Notes: generated from the letters alone by a model not told the origin. A stretch of 59,909 bases of DNA from JBAZWE01 sp041660545 (GCA_041660545.1 JBAZWE010000004.1:1-59909); one strand, 5' to 3'; counted from the first letter of the stretch, positions 25,880 to 35,073 are shown. Translations and numbers: made by a program.

Positions 25880-27028
25880 ATCAGGGTAAAAATAAATTCA
25901 TTATCAGGAATTAGCACGACTCCCCCTAGAAGCTCCTCCCCAAAAAAGAATCACAGAAGACTAATAACAGTCCTCTTAATCTGTCTCCCATTAATCGGAA
26001 TCACCGCTCTCACGGTTTTTGCTGCGTTCGCAGGTGCCGATCCCGCGGGTGACATAGCATCGAAGCAGACACAGGCTGAGTCAGTGAGGTCTGAGTTGGC
26101 TGTGCTCAACGGGCAAATGGAAGCAAAAGTTGAGAGTTACAATGCAGCCAATGAAGAGCTGGGGAACATAGATGCAAGGATAGAAAAGAATGAAGCCCAG
26201 CTTGAAGAAACAACGAAAACACTCGATGTGACCCAGGACAGGCTCGAGAAACGGGTTGTAAAGATTTATCGCAATGGTTCTGTGGAAGTTCTCGATGTAT
26301 TGATGGAAACAAATGACCTGAATGAATTCCTCACCAAGTTCGACATGCTGACAAAGGTGAGCGAGCAGGATCGTGACGATTTCGAGCAGGTGAAGATGCT
26401 CAAGGCTCAGGTTGAGGAAGCCCAGGTACAGATGACCAGTGACAAGAGCAGGCAAGAATCACTGGTTGCACAGCTGGAGACTGAGAAAGCCGAGATCGAG
26501 TCAGGTTTGGGACAGCGTAAGCAGATGCTCTCAGGTATCGAAGGCGACATAGCCACGCTTCAGGCGCAGGAGCAGGCAGCACAGCAGGCAGCTCTTAACG
26601 CCCAGGCCAGTTCATCTGGTGGCGGTGATGGCGATTCGTATGATGGTGGTGGCAATTTTGGACCGGCTCCCGTATCGACAGCTGGAGGCGCCGCTGGAAT
26701 CGCAATGCAATATCTTGGAGTGCCTTATGTATGGGGTGGCGCATCACCTTCAGGCATGGATTGTTCAGGGCTGGTAGTTGTCGTATTTGGTCAGATGGGA
26801 ATATCCGTACCGCGAACGGCTGCGGCTCAGTATTCGGCGGGAACGCCGATCAGCTACAACGAACTTGCGCCGGGGGATCTCGTCTTCTTCGGATATGGTG
26901 GCGGTATAAGCCACGTAGGAATCTACATCGGTGGCGGCAGTATGATACACGCTCCATTTGAGGGTGAGGTTGTTCAGATCGCACCGGTTTCCGGTGGAGG
27001 TTCTTACCGGGGTGCCGCAAGGTACTAG
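25880..27028 (+). CDS. Secreted NlpC/P60 endopeptidase with N-terminal coiled coil; probable ATC start
   Basis: The frame is open from 25856, but its first ATG/GTG/TTG is at 26084, which would cut off a good signal sequence. A GGAGG site at 25867-25871 sits 8 bases before an ATC at 25880, giving about 382 residues: basic start, signal segment RRLITVLLICLPLIGITALTV, then AAFAGADPAG. A coiled coil at about residues 60-220 is followed by a Gly/Ser linker and an NlpC/P60 domain: YVWGGASPSGMDCSGL (catalytic Cys), ISHVGIYIG (His) and MIHAPF. It resembles RipA/CwlO-type hydrolases that cut peptide stems during growth or division. The start codon is inferred. Confidence 0.85.
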   Translation: MRVKINSLSGISTTPPRSSSPKKNHRRLITVLLICLPLIGITALTVFAAFAGADPAGDIASKQTQAESVRSELAVLNGQMEAKVESYNAANEELGNIDARIEKNEAQLEETTKTLDVTQDRLEKRVVKIYRNGSVEVLDVLMETNDLNEFLTKFDMLTKVSEQDRDDFEQVKMLKAQVEEAQVQMTSDKSRQESLVAQLETEKAEIESGLGQRKQMLSGIEGDIATLQAQEQAAQQAALNAQASSSGGGDGDSYDGGGNFGPAPVSTAGGAAGIAMQYLGVPYVWGGASPSGMDCSGLVVVVFGQMGISVPRTAAAQYSAGTPISYNELAPGDLVFFGYGGGISHVGIYIGGGSMIHAPFEGEVVQIAPVSGGGSYRGAARY

Positions 27029-27050
27029 AAGCAAAAACAAATCGAATTCA

Positions 27051-27082
27051 AAAAGAGCCCGGTTTTTATCGGGCTCTTTTTT
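27051..27082 (+). terminator. Terminator after the NlpC/P60 gene
   Basis: AAAGAGCCCG / CGGGCTCTTT 10-bp stem with an 8-base loop and a run of T. Confidence 0.93.
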
Positions 27083-27152
27083 ATGAGAGAATTTTATGCC
27101 GCAAAGCAAGAAGTTATTCGAATGCCGGTCACATTTTTTAGAAACAAAGAGG

Positions 27153-28625
27153 ATGACATTGAACAATAAATCAGAAGCGGTGCGCGTGCGTTTTGCGCCC
27201 AGTCCAACAGGTCACCTGCATGTAGGTGGAGCCCGCACAGCTCTTTATAACTGGTTGTATGCTCGTTCGCATCAGGGAAGTTTTGTGCTGAGAGTCGAAG
27301 ACACCGATCTTTCCAGATCGACCCAGGAAGCCATCGATCAGATCATTACCAGTCTCAGATGGCTTGGGCTCGAATGGGACGAAGGCTCCGGAGTGGGTGG
27401 TGATTATGGCCCTTACCGGCAAATGGAGAGGGTTGAGATTTATCAGACGGCAGTGAGACGCCTGCTGGAGAAGAACGAGGCATACAGATGCTACTGCACT
27501 CCCGAGGAGCTTAAGAGAGAGCGTGAGGCCGCCAGGGAGGCAGGCAAGCCTTATATATATAGTGGTCGATGCCGCGAGCTTGCAGCTGAATCTGAAGAAG
27601 AGTTGCGCGATAGCGGGCGCGAGGCGGTAATCAGGCTAAGAACACCTGATGCCGGAGTTACAATTGTTCACGATCTCATCAAAGGTGACGTGGAGTTTGA
27701 GAACTCTCTTCAGGGAGATTTCATCCTGGTGCGCTCAAGTGGGGTTCCAACCTATAATTTTGCCGTTGCCGTCGATGATGCAGCCATGCGGATCTCCCAT
27801 GTAATTCGCGGCGATGACCATCTTCCCAATACACCGAAGCAGTTGCAGGTATTTTCGGCGCTTGATGAAAAACCGCCACTTTATGCGCATCTACCTCTGA
27901 TCCTCGGCCATGACCGGTCACCTCTTTCCAAGCGGCATGGAGCTTCGTCTGTCGAGGAGTTCCGTTCGCAGGGGTATCTGCGAGAGGCCATATGCAATTA
28001 TCTTGCTCTTCTCGGCTGGAGCTTTGATGGCGAAACCACCATATTCTCGGTCGATGAACTGGTGGATAAGTTCTCCCTTGAACGCACAGGCAGCACTGCA
28101 GCAGTCTTCGACAACGAGAAATTGCTCTGGATGAACGGTCACTACATTCGCTCAATGGATACATCGGAGCTCGCCTTGCGTGTCGATGATTATCTTAACG
28201 GCACCAAACTGGCCGGCGTCACGGGAACTGAAGGCCGGCCGACGATCGCTGAGATGATTCCATTGGTCCAGGAAAAAATGAAAACATTGAATGATTTTGT
28301 TGAGCTGACGGACTTCTTTTTTCTGCCGCTTGAGTTCGAGGAAAAGGCGTTGGACCGGCTGCGTAAAGATCAAAATGCCGCGGTTGTGCTCGAGCGTGTT
28401 GTACAAGTGCTCAACAAGCTCGATATTTTCGATGTCGAAACGATTGAATCAGAGCTCAGGGGTGCAGCCGATGATTTGGATCTCAAGGTCGGCAAATTCC
28501 TGCAACCGATTCGTATAGCCGTAAGTGGAAAGATCATAACACCAGGCATGTTCGAGACTTTATCCATGCTTGGGAAGAAGGAATGCTTGTCGAGATTGCT
28601 TCACGCAAGCAGTCTGCTGGCGTGA
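27153..28625 (+). CDS. gltX: Glutamyl-tRNA synthetase
   Basis: Class I synthetase of about 490 residues. VRVRFAPSPTGHLHVGGARTALYNWL carries the HIGH-type motif, and SPLSKRHGASSVEEF the KMSKS-type loop. YRCYCTPEELK is also typical. The start is uncertain: ATG 27153 has its AGAGG directly adjacent, while TTG 27159 has better spacing; the upstream ATG 27096 adds 19 residues that do not look like GltX. It may be non-discriminating (charging tRNA-Gln as well), since no GlnRS is visible here and tRNA-Gln is present. Confidence 0.95.
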   Translation: MTLNNKSEAVRVRFAPSPTGHLHVGGARTALYNWLYARSHQGSFVLRVEDTDLSRSTQEAIDQIITSLRWLGLEWDEGSGVGGDYGPYRQMERVEIYQTAVRRLLEKNEAYRCYCTPEELKREREAAREAGKPYIYSGRCRELAAESEEELRDSGREAVIRLRTPDAGVTIVHDLIKGDVEFENSLQGDFILVRSSGVPTYNFAVAVDDAAMRISHVIRGDDHLPNTPKQLQVFSALDEKPPLYAHLPLILGHDRSPLSKRHGASSVEEFRSQGYLREAICNYLALLGWSFDGETTIFSVDELVDKFSLERTGSTAAVFDNEKLLWMNGHYIRSMDTSELALRVDDYLNGTKLAGVTGTEGRPTIAEMIPLVQEKMKTLNDFVELTDFFFLPLEFEEKALDRLRKDQNAAVVLERVVQVLNKLDIFDVETIESELRGAADDLDLKVGKFLQPIRIAVSGKIITPGMFETLSMLGKKECLSRLLHASSLLA

Positions 28626-28661
28626 AGCAGTATCAGCCGCGCGTCACAAAAAATACTTTTC

Positions 28662-29459
28662 TCAGATGCTGAAGTCTCTGCCTTTGTAAGCAATCCTTGA
28701 CGCCACAAGCAGGATGGCGATTATTGCAACAGTAATGAAAATATAGGTCATATTATACGCATGCTCGGCAAATATGATTTTTGCATCGAAGTATTTGAAG
28801 GGCGTCATATATTTCAGAAAATCATACTTATCGGTAATATCAACAAATGCGGAAATGATAAAGGTTGCCAGTAACACCGCGGCGGAAAACATGCCCGCAT
28901 GTTTAGGTCGTCTCATGATCGCCGCAAACGAGACTCCGACCATCAGGAACAGCAACTGTATGAAAAACACGGATGGCATCAGGAATAAAATGTCACCGCT
29001 TATCGAAGGCCCTTCAATGAACAAGGGCATCGTCATTACTGAGGATACCAGGGTGACGATATTCAGGACGGCTATCACCGTCAAGCCCGCCAGAAGCTTG
29101 GAAAAAAGAATACGGGTTCTCGATACGGGTCTTGCAAATAAAAACTCGATGGTCTTGTCGGTCTCTTCCTTCGCAATGATGCCGGAGCCGAGCAGCACGG
29201 CATGCACCCCGAGCATCATGGAAAGATAAAGGACGCTCATTGCGAAGAACCCGCCCGCAGTCTGCAGGTCAAGCCCTTTAAAACCCAAAACGGCGCTCAA
29301 TCCGGCAGGCAAACCGCCAATGAGATCATTGATCGAGGTGCCTGACTTGCTATAGCCCTGATATTTGCTCATCGCCGATATCATGAAGGCAATAATGGCG
29401 AGCGTCCAGAAGAACAGCGACTTTCTATAATCCTTCAGCTCTTTCAGGTAGATATTCAT
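28662..29459 (-). CDS. ABC-2 type transporter permease
   Basis: A 265-residue membrane protein with about six transmembrane segments (for example SLFFWTLAIIAFMIS, FFAMSVLYLSMMLGVHAVLL and FIFITVAIIAILLVASRIAY). The motif GSGIIAKEETDKTIEFLFARPVSR is the conserved cytoplasmic loop of ABC-2/YhaP-type permeases. The ATG at 29459 was preferred, as the 16 upstream residues are not hydrophobic and overlap the neighbouring gene. Third gene of the operon with another permease and an ATPase. Confidence 0.88.
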   Translation of the reverse strand: MNIYLKELKDYRKSLFFWTLAIIAFMISAMSKYQGYSKSGTSINDLIGGLPAGLSAVLGFKGLDLQTAGGFFAMSVLYLSMMLGVHAVLLGSGIIAKEETDKTIEFLFARPVSRTRILFSKLLAGLTVIAVLNIVTLVSSVMTMPLFIEGPSISGDILFLMPSVFFIQLLFLMVGVSFAAIMRRPKHAGMFSAAVLLATFIISAFVDITDKYDFLKYMTPFKYFDAKIIFAEHAYNMTYIFITVAIIAILLVASRIAYKGRDFSI

Positions 29460-29469
29460 AGTACAGGGC

Positions 29470-30261
29470 TCATAACGAGGGGATGTCTTTCTTCTGGTAA
29501 ACCACAAAACTCGCGATCAACGCTGCGACCGACAGCACAGCCACGTAAATAAGCATCCCCGGCTCATATTCGCCTCCGGCTGTTAGAATGTTTATGTTAA
29601 AAAATTTAAATGGCGTCATGTACTTAATTTTTTCACCGACCAGCGTGTCGAACAGCCCGACGATGTAAAAACCGAACACCGCGGGAAGAGAGACGGCGAT
29701 GACTGACTTTATCCTCGGTAACACCGAACCGAGCAGGAATCCGAATGAAACAAAAAACAACTGCACCAGGAACAGGCTGCCTGTGCTGGTAATAAAGGTC
29801 TTGAATTGAAATGGATCGTCAATCAGGACCTGTATCAAGGCCCAGTCAGCAGTCATGAAGACCAGGTCTGTCACCACGATCAGCAGGAAGATCGTGAGCA
29901 GCTTCTGGCGCAAGACCGACACCCGGCTTATAGGTCTGGTCAATAAAAAATCTGCTGTTCTTTCACGCACCTCCTTGGAGGTGATACCCGTGCCGAGATT
30001 CATGGCCTGCACCGCTCCAGTCAGCAAAACCAGGTTAAGTACCAGGGCATACAGACCGGAAAAAACAGACAGGGAATTTTCCGTTATGCCAAAAGTCTTT
30101 TTGAAGGCCTCTGGAAAATTTTTATATATGTCGGTGACAGCCGGGTTCTGGGAAATCGAAGGAAAAATAGAGATGTAGAGGGCGGCAACGGCGATCAGCG
30201 CGATAATCCACGCGATTGTGGAATTTCTGTTCTGCTTTAACTCCAGTAAGAAAACGTTCAT
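29470..30261 (-). CDS. ABC-2 type transporter permease
   Basis: A 263-residue membrane protein with about six hydrophobic segments and the loop NLGTGITSKEVRERTADFLLTRPISR, the same arrangement as the downstream paralogue. The N-terminus MNVFLLELKQNRNSTIAWIIA begins with a short amphipathic helix before the first membrane span. With the next gene it probably forms a heterodimeric channel driven by the ATPase encoded upstream. Confidence 0.88.
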   Translation of the reverse strand: MNVFLLELKQNRNSTIAWIIALIAVAALYISIFPSISQNPAVTDIYKNFPEAFKKTFGITENSLSVFSGLYALVLNLVLLTGAVQAMNLGTGITSKEVRERTADFLLTRPISRVSVLRQKLLTIFLLIVVTDLVFMTADWALIQVLIDDPFQFKTFITSTGSLFLVQLFFVSFGFLLGSVLPRIKSVIAVSLPAVFGFYIVGLFDTLVGEKIKYMTPFKFFNINILTAGGEYEPGMLIYVAVLSVAALIASFVVYQKKDIPSL

Positions 30262-30266
30262 CTTTA

Positions 30267-31142
30267 TTACCTGTAATAGTGCATGAATATTTCTTCCAGA
30301 TCCGGCTCGCCGACGATGAAATCAACAAGATCGATCTGTGCGATCAGTCTGGATATGGTATTTACGTCACCCTTATAGAGCAGGCTTATCTGATTTTTCT
30401 CCACCTTGAGGTCACTGACTCCAGGCAATTTGAAGAGTCCACTGTCTGCCTTCTGCCTGGTCGTTAAGTGAACTCGTTTATAGTTGTTCTGGATCAGGTG
30501 CTCCATGGACTCGATATTGATCAATTCACCATCCCTGATGATAGCCACGCGGTCACAGATTTTTTGGACTTCGCTCAGGATATGCGACGAAAAGAAGATG
30601 GTTTTACCCGCGTTTTTTTCCTCCTTGAGCAACTCGAAGAAGTTTTTCTGCATTAATGGATCCAGACCGCCGGTCGGCTCATCTAGGATGATGAGTTCAG
30701 GATCATGCAGCAGACCCTGAACAATCCCCACCTTCTTCTTGTTGCCATATGAGAGGTCACTGATCTTTCTGGTCAGATCGAGCTTGAGTAATCCTGATAT
30801 CTCCTTGATGCGTTTAGAACAGTCTTTTTCATAAAAACTCGCGGCATATTCAAGCAGCTCCTTAACCCGCATGTTTTCGTAATAAAACACCTCGGACGGC
30901 ATGTATCCGATTTCACGCTTGATTTCAGGTCCATATTGAACAACATCTTTGCCAAATATCGTGGCGCTGCCACTTGTTGGGTAGATCAGCGACAGCAGAA
31001 CACGTATGGTGGTGGACTTGCCGGCGCCATTCGGACCGATAAAGCCTAGTATCTCGCCCTTTTGAACGCTTAAGCTGACATCCTCAATACCTTTTGTCTT
31101 GCCGTAATACTTAGTAAGATTTTTCGTTTCTATGATACTCAT
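30267..31142 (-). CDS. ABC transporter ATP-binding protein
   Basis: A roughly 291-residue ATPase: Walker A GFIGPNGAGKSTTIR, signature LSYGNKKKV, Walker B ELIILDEPTGGLDPL, then the H-loop in FFSSHILSE. The C-terminal domain ends LEEIFMHYYR, as in ABC-2 drug and lantibiotic exporters. The start at 31142 is an ATG; a GTG lies two codons upstream. Five bases separate it from the first permease gene. It powers the two adjacent permeases; the exported substrate is unknown. Confidence 0.92.
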   Translation of the reverse strand: MSIIETKNLTKYYGKTKGIEDVSLSVQKGEILGFIGPNGAGKSTTIRVLLSLIYPTSGSATIFGKDVVQYGPEIKREIGYMPSEVFYYENMRVKELLEYAASFYEKDCSKRIKEISGLLKLDLTRKISDLSYGNKKKVGIVQGLLHDPELIILDEPTGGLDPLMQKNFFELLKEEKNAGKTIFFSSHILSEVQKICDRVAIIRDGELINIESMEHLIQNNYKRVHLTTRQKADSGLFKLPGVSDLKVEKNQISLLYKGDVNTISRLIAQIDLVDFIVGEPDLEEIFMHYYR

Positions 31143-31277
31143 CCACACCCATTTTCTAACGAAATAGCATCTTTGAATGATCTGAGTTCTACCCCATAAT
31201 CTCTCTCTTTCGCTCTTTATAGTCCTAATTCATTTACTGGTATTGTGATGAACCGGTAATTAATCGATGGAAGAAAT

Positions 31278-31301
31278 AAAAAAATGCCCATATTAGGGCA
31301 T
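31278..31301 (-). terminator. Terminator downstream of tRNA-Glu (minus strand)
   Basis: On the minus strand: ATGCCC / GGGCAT stem with a 6-base loop followed by a run of T, about 20 bases after the tRNA-Glu 3' end. Confidence 0.85.
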
Positions 31302-31320
31302 ATTCTCAAGGTTATGATAT

Positions 31321-31396
31321 TGGTAGCGCATAGGGGATTTGAACCCCTGCTACCGCCGTGAGAGGGCGGCGTCCTAGGCCACTAGACGAATGCGCC
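31321..31396 (-). tRNA. tRNA-Glu (CTC)
   Basis: Read on the minus strand: GGCGCAT acceptor, D arm TCGTCTAGTGGCCTAGGA, anticodon stem-loop with CTC in CTCTCAC, T arm CAGGGGTTCAAATCCCCT, ATGCGCT acceptor 3' strand, discriminator A and encoded CCA. Confidence 0.96.
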
Positions 31397-31442
31397 ACGA
31401 AGTATATCCACGTTAAATCCGGAAGAATTCAACCTGCATATC

Positions 31443-32249
31443 TTACACAGCGATGTCGCGCCTTTCAAACCGGTAAACCGCGGCTGTAGTACTTATCAAC
31501 GCGATTATAGTCAGAATGATGAGATCGACCCATGCAAAATCGAGATTATGCAGGTAGCGGTAAGGATCCCAGTAATAAAAGATGGACAAAAAATGGACAT
31601 TGCTGATTGTATCGTTTATTTTTGCCAGGATATCCAGCGCGTAGGAGATGATTATGATACCCAGAGAAACGAAGATCGCGGTTCCGCGGGTGTTGAAAAG
31701 AACAGAGAAGAAGAACGTGAATGATCCGATCGCCGTAAAGAAGAGAAACGACGGCACGACCATGGCAAGCAGGCCCATGTAATCGATATCGCCGCCAGCA
31801 ACCGGAGCCCCGATGGCTATCGGAATCAAAGTGGCTCCAATCAGAAAGAGCAAACCCAGCTCGAAAAATAAGTGCCGTGTCAGAAGCAGGGACCTCCGTG
31901 ACACGGGCTGCGCCAGAAGCAGCTCCATTGTTCCCTTCTCTATCTCGGATGAGATCGCGCCCGTTGCTATGCTGACAGAAAAAGCGGTCATTACAATGAC
32001 CCACATCTGGTTGAAGTACTCCACGGAAAGAAAGCCGTCAAACGTGGCAAACGTGAAGTTTTCGCCGCCGAAGGCCTTTCTGATGCCTTCCGGATAACTT
32101 TCCCACATCTGATTCAACGTGCTGACGTTTTCCCGAAGAGAGGGCCAGATTGCGAGAATCATCACGGCATAAGCAGCGACACCGACTGCATAGACCAATA
32201 TGGAAAGACGTTTATCCGCGATACTCCTCCTGAGCACATTAAAGTTCAT
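31443..32249 (-). CDS. ABC-2 type transporter permease (single-permease module)
   Basis: A 268-residue membrane protein with about six spans. The loop ATGAISSEIEKGTMELLLAQPVSRRSL is the conserved ABC-2 cytoplasmic motif. The ATG at 32249 has GGGAGAG upstream and overlaps the ATPase gene by 11 bases, so translation is coupled. Unlike the neighbouring cluster there is only one permease, which would need to homodimerise. Confidence 0.88.
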   Translation of the reverse strand: MNFNVLRRSIADKRLSILVYAVGVAAYAVMILAIWPSLRENVSTLNQMWESYPEGIRKAFGGENFTFATFDGFLSVEYFNQMWVIVMTAFSVSIATGAISSEIEKGTMELLLAQPVSRRSLLLTRHLFFELGLLFLIGATLIPIAIGAPVAGGDIDYMGLLAMVVPSFLFFTAIGSFTFFFSVLFNTRGTAIFVSLGIIIISYALDILAKINDTISNVHFLSIFYYWDPYRYLHNLDFAWVDLIILTIIALISTTAAVYRFERRDIAV

Positions 32250-33150
32250 CTTTCTCTCCCGACTGTCCATAAAAGCTCAGGAAAAAGTCTTCGAGGCTTG
32301 GTTGGGTGAAGGTCAGGTCTATGACCCTGTGTGCGGATAACAACTTGATCAGTGCATCAATGTCACCCTTGACGGTGATGCGCATATGGCTGTCGAGCCG
32401 TTCCACTGACAATACCTGTGGCAATCTGTCAAACTCATCGGTTTCGACCCGTTCGCTGAAGACCACATCCATATGGCGTATCTTGTTCTGTCTGAAATCC
32501 TCGATCGCCCTTACGTCCACCAGGCGACCGTCCTTGACGATGCCGATCCGGTCGCAGGAGCGTTCAACTTCCGAAAGGATATGTGATGACAGAAACACAG
32601 TGTGGCCGCGATCCCTGAATTCTCCCAGAATCGTATAGAACTCCTGTTGCATAAGGGGGTCGAGTCCAAGCGTCGGCTCGTCCAGGATGAGAATCTCCGG
32701 GTCGAACATCATGGCAAGTACGATGGCCACCTTCTGCCGGTTTCCCCGCGACAGGGATTTGACCTTCTTGCTTATATCCAGATCCAGTCTCTCGATCAGC
32801 TCATCCCGCAACGGATCAGGTCCGGGCCTGAAATCGTCAATATAACCAATAAGATCGTGAACGTGCATGTTTTCATAGAGGCGCACGTCTCCGGGGATAT
32901 GACCTACGTCCATCTTGATATTGGTCGATTCATGCCAGGCATCCTTGCCCAACACTGTGGCAGAGCCCTTTGTGGGCTTCAGCATACCCATGAGCATTCG
33001 GATTGTAGTTGTCTTGCCGGCGCCATTCGGACCCAGGAAACCAAAGATCTCACCATGCCCCACCTCAAGATCGAGGCCCTCGATACCGCGGGTGGATCCG
33101 TAATACTTGGTCAGGTCATTACAGATTATGTTAGGGGTATCTTCAGTCAT
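32239..33150 (-). CDS. ABC transporter ATP-binding protein
   Basis: A 303-residue ATPase: Walker A GFLGPNGAGKTTTIRML, signature SLSRGNRQKVAIV, Walker B EILILDEPTLGLDPL, H-loop FLSSHILSE. The C-terminal extension ends QPSLEDFFLSFYG, homologous to the ending of the ATPase at 30.3-31.1 kb. It pairs with the permease gene it overlaps. Substrate unknown; both modules resemble antibiotic or peptide exporters. Confidence 0.92.
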   Translation of the reverse strand: MTEDTPNIICNDLTKYYGSTRGIEGLDLEVGHGEIFGFLGPNGAGKTTTIRMLMGMLKPTKGSATVLGKDAWHESTNIKMDVGHIPGDVRLYENMHVHDLIGYIDDFRPGPDPLRDELIERLDLDISKKVKSLSRGNRQKVAIVLAMMFDPEILILDEPTLGLDPLMQQEFYTILGEFRDRGHTVFLSSHILSEVERSCDRIGIVKDGRLVDVRAIEDFRQNKIRHMDVVFSERVETDEFDRLPQVLSVERLDSHMRITVKGDIDALIKLLSAHRVIDLTFTQPSLEDFFLSFYGQSGEKDEL

Positions 33151-33312
33151 GGCAGGTAGTTATCCACCTATGCATATAATCCTCTGATGTCGCAGATCAA
33201 AAAGGGAGAATGTTTCCAAACATACCCGAGATGAGGGCGCACTAATCCACCTGGCGGTATCGCGTACGTCACATCAATAAACGGAGAAAATAATCAGAAC
33301 GAACGGGTTTTT

Positions 33313-33386
33313 TGGCTGAGGCGGGAGGATTCGAACCTCCACCGGCGGTTCCAGAGACCGCTGTCCTACCATTAGACGACGCCTCA
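33313..33386 (-). tRNA. tRNA-Gln (CTG)
   Basis: Read on the minus strand: TGAGGCG acceptor, D arm with TCTAATGGTAGGA, anticodon stem-loop GCGGT-CTCTGGA-ACCGC with CTG, T arm GGAGGTTCGAATCCTCC, CGCCTCA, discriminator G, encoded CCA. Confidence 0.96.
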
Positions 33387-33520
33387 AACTAAGCGACAAA
33401 CAGCTTAACACAGGACGTTTCGCGCTTCCAATACCTTAAGAATGCACCTAAATTTCCGAAAAACCATATAGAAGACAGGGCAATTCCCCACAGGTCGATT
33501 TTCGACATGGAGGCTATCCA

Positions 33521-34618
33521 ATGAAGAACGTTGATGAACTATTGCAGATTGTAGTGCAGCGTGGCGCATCCGATCTGCACTTGAAAGCGGGAAGTCCACC
33601 CGCAATTCGTGTAGATGGCGAACTTTATCTTCTCGACGAACAGGTGATTACACCTGAAGAGATGAAAGATTACGCAGCTACGGTCATGTATGACAAACAG
33701 ATCGCGGCTTTCTCCGAAAACAACGAGATCGACTTTGCTTACGGTCTTGAGGGTGTCGGGCGTTTCCGTGTGAACATATTTCGCCAGCGTGGCAGTATCA
33801 GTATCGCCATGCGGCAGGTAGTTGGAAAAATCCCAAGTTTTGAAACGCTCCACTTGCCCGCGATCTTAAAGAGGCTATCGCTCGAACCACGTGGCATGAT
33901 TCTGGTTACTGGAACCACTGGTAGCGGAAAGACGACGACTTTGGCTTCAATGATCGACTGGATCAATCAGAACGTCCGCAGGCATATAGTCACTATAGAG
34001 GACCCCATCGAAATCCTGCATAAAGATAACAAGTCGATAATCAATCAGCGTGAGATCGGCATCGATACCAGGAGTTACTCGACTGCCCTGCGTTACGTGC
34101 TCAGACAGGACCCTGACGTAATCTTCATCGGAGAGATGCGCGATCTTGAGACGGTGCGCACGGCAATCACGGCATCGCAGACGGGTCATCTGGTTCTAAG
34201 CACACTTCATACTATTGATGTCAGTGAGACGATAAACCGCATAATCGACTTCTTCCCGCTACATCAGCAGAAACAGGTAAGGATTCTGCTGGCCGGCTCA
34301 CTTCGCGGCATTATTTCACAGAGGTTGTTACCAAGGGCGGATGGCAAGGGCCGTGTACCTGCGATAGAACTGATGGTCATGACGAAGCGAATCAGGGACC
34401 TGATACTTGATGAGAAGCAGACCCACAAGATAGAAGAAGCCATCAAGGAAGGCGACTACTACGGAATGCAGACTTTCGATCAGGCGCTCTTGACTTTGTA
34501 CCGCGATGGTCTCGTAACGCTGCAGGATGCTGCAGCGGTCGCGAGCAGTCCGCACGATTTCAAACTTATGGCGCAACAGGAAGGATATGACGTTTCACTG
34601 ATTAGCGGCATTGCATAA
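33521..34618 (+). CDS. pilT: Type IV pilus retraction ATPase PilT
   Basis: A 365-residue secretion-superfamily ATPase that disassembles pili for retraction and twitching. Seen: N-terminal ASDLHLKAGSPP, Walker A VTGTTGSGKTTTLASM, Asp box TIEDPIEILH, Walker B-like DPDVIFIGEMRDLET, His box THTGHLVLSTLHT-type segment TGHLVLSTLHTIDVSE, and the PilT signature AGSLRGIISQRLLPR. GGAGG precedes the ATG. No other pilus gene is in the window, so partners must lie elsewhere. Confidence 0.94.
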   Translation: MKNVDELLQIVVQRGASDLHLKAGSPPAIRVDGELYLLDEQVITPEEMKDYAATVMYDKQIAAFSENNEIDFAYGLEGVGRFRVNIFRQRGSISIAMRQVVGKIPSFETLHLPAILKRLSLEPRGMILVTGTTGSGKTTTLASMIDWINQNVRRHIVTIEDPIEILHKDNKSIINQREIGIDTRSYSTALRYVLRQDPDVIFIGEMRDLETVRTAITASQTGHLVLSTLHTIDVSETINRIIDFFPLHQQKQVRILLAGSLRGIISQRLLPRADGKGRVPAIELMVMTKRIRDLILDEKQTHKIEEAIKEGDYYGMQTFDQALLTLYRDGLVTLQDAAAVASSPHDFKLMAQQEGYDVSLISGIA

Positions 34619-34640
34619 GGGATGAAGGGCGGTAAATTTA

Positions 34641-34672
34641 AAAAGGGGCCTGCCTGGGTGGGGGTCCCTTTT
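34641..34672 (+). terminator. Probable terminator after pilT
   Basis: AAAAGGGG / TCCCTTTT arms around a GC-rich loop, with a short T run at the 3' side. Confidence 0.55.
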
Positions 34673-34801
34673 CGTGTCCCCTTGCGTGTACCGCCGGTTG
34701 TAGCTGCATGGGCGTAATGCAGTGTACTTTCATGCTACAATATCGAGCGGTGCCCTGGCCCCTAGTCTGTCAGGTCACCAAGAAAGAACTTCTTTACGGA
34801 T

Positions 34802-34878
34802 CGGGGTGTGGCTCAGCTTGGTAGAGCGCACGGTTCGGGACCGTGAGGTCGGCGGTTCAAATCCGCCCACCCCGACCA
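34802..34878 (+). tRNA. tRNA-Pro (CGG)
   Basis: Acceptor CGGGGTG / CACCCCG, D arm GCTCAGCTTGGTAGAGC, anticodon stem-loop CACGG-TTCGGGA-CCGTG with CGG, T arm GGCGGTTCAAATCCGCC, discriminator A and encoded CCA. Confidence 0.96.
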
Positions 34879-34890
34879 GACTTGACTTCA

Positions 34891-35073
34891 TCATTGTGTC
34901 ACCAAAAAAAGCTCATGGAAGAGATCACTGTCTTCAAGGTCTTTTAATTTATCGTCACTGTCTCCGACGATGATTTTGTCAAAGAAGGTCTGATTTAAAA
35001 GCTGCCTGTCATCAGGCTGAGCTAACAGATAGGCCTCGTGGCAGTTTCCAGCTAAGTCTATGGCTCTTTTCAA
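34891..35073 (-). pseudogene. Remnant of a serine recombinase C-terminus
   Basis: About 60 residues on the minus strand, AIDLAGNCHEAYLLAQPDDRQLLNQTFFDKIIV and beyond, resemble the extreme C-terminus of large serine recombinases (the AYL-x-A-P-x-x-R-x-L-NQ-x-FF-x-K-I-x-V pattern). An in-frame stop lies just upstream, and no catalytic or zinc domain is present. It begins 13 bases after tRNA-Pro, a common integration site, so it looks like the trace of a departed or decayed element. Confidence 0.5.

Noticed and set aside
25790..25880. c-di-AMP (ydaO) riboswitch before the NlpC/P60 gene
   Set aside because: The conserved GGGGGAACC and GGGTGAATC elements were not found.
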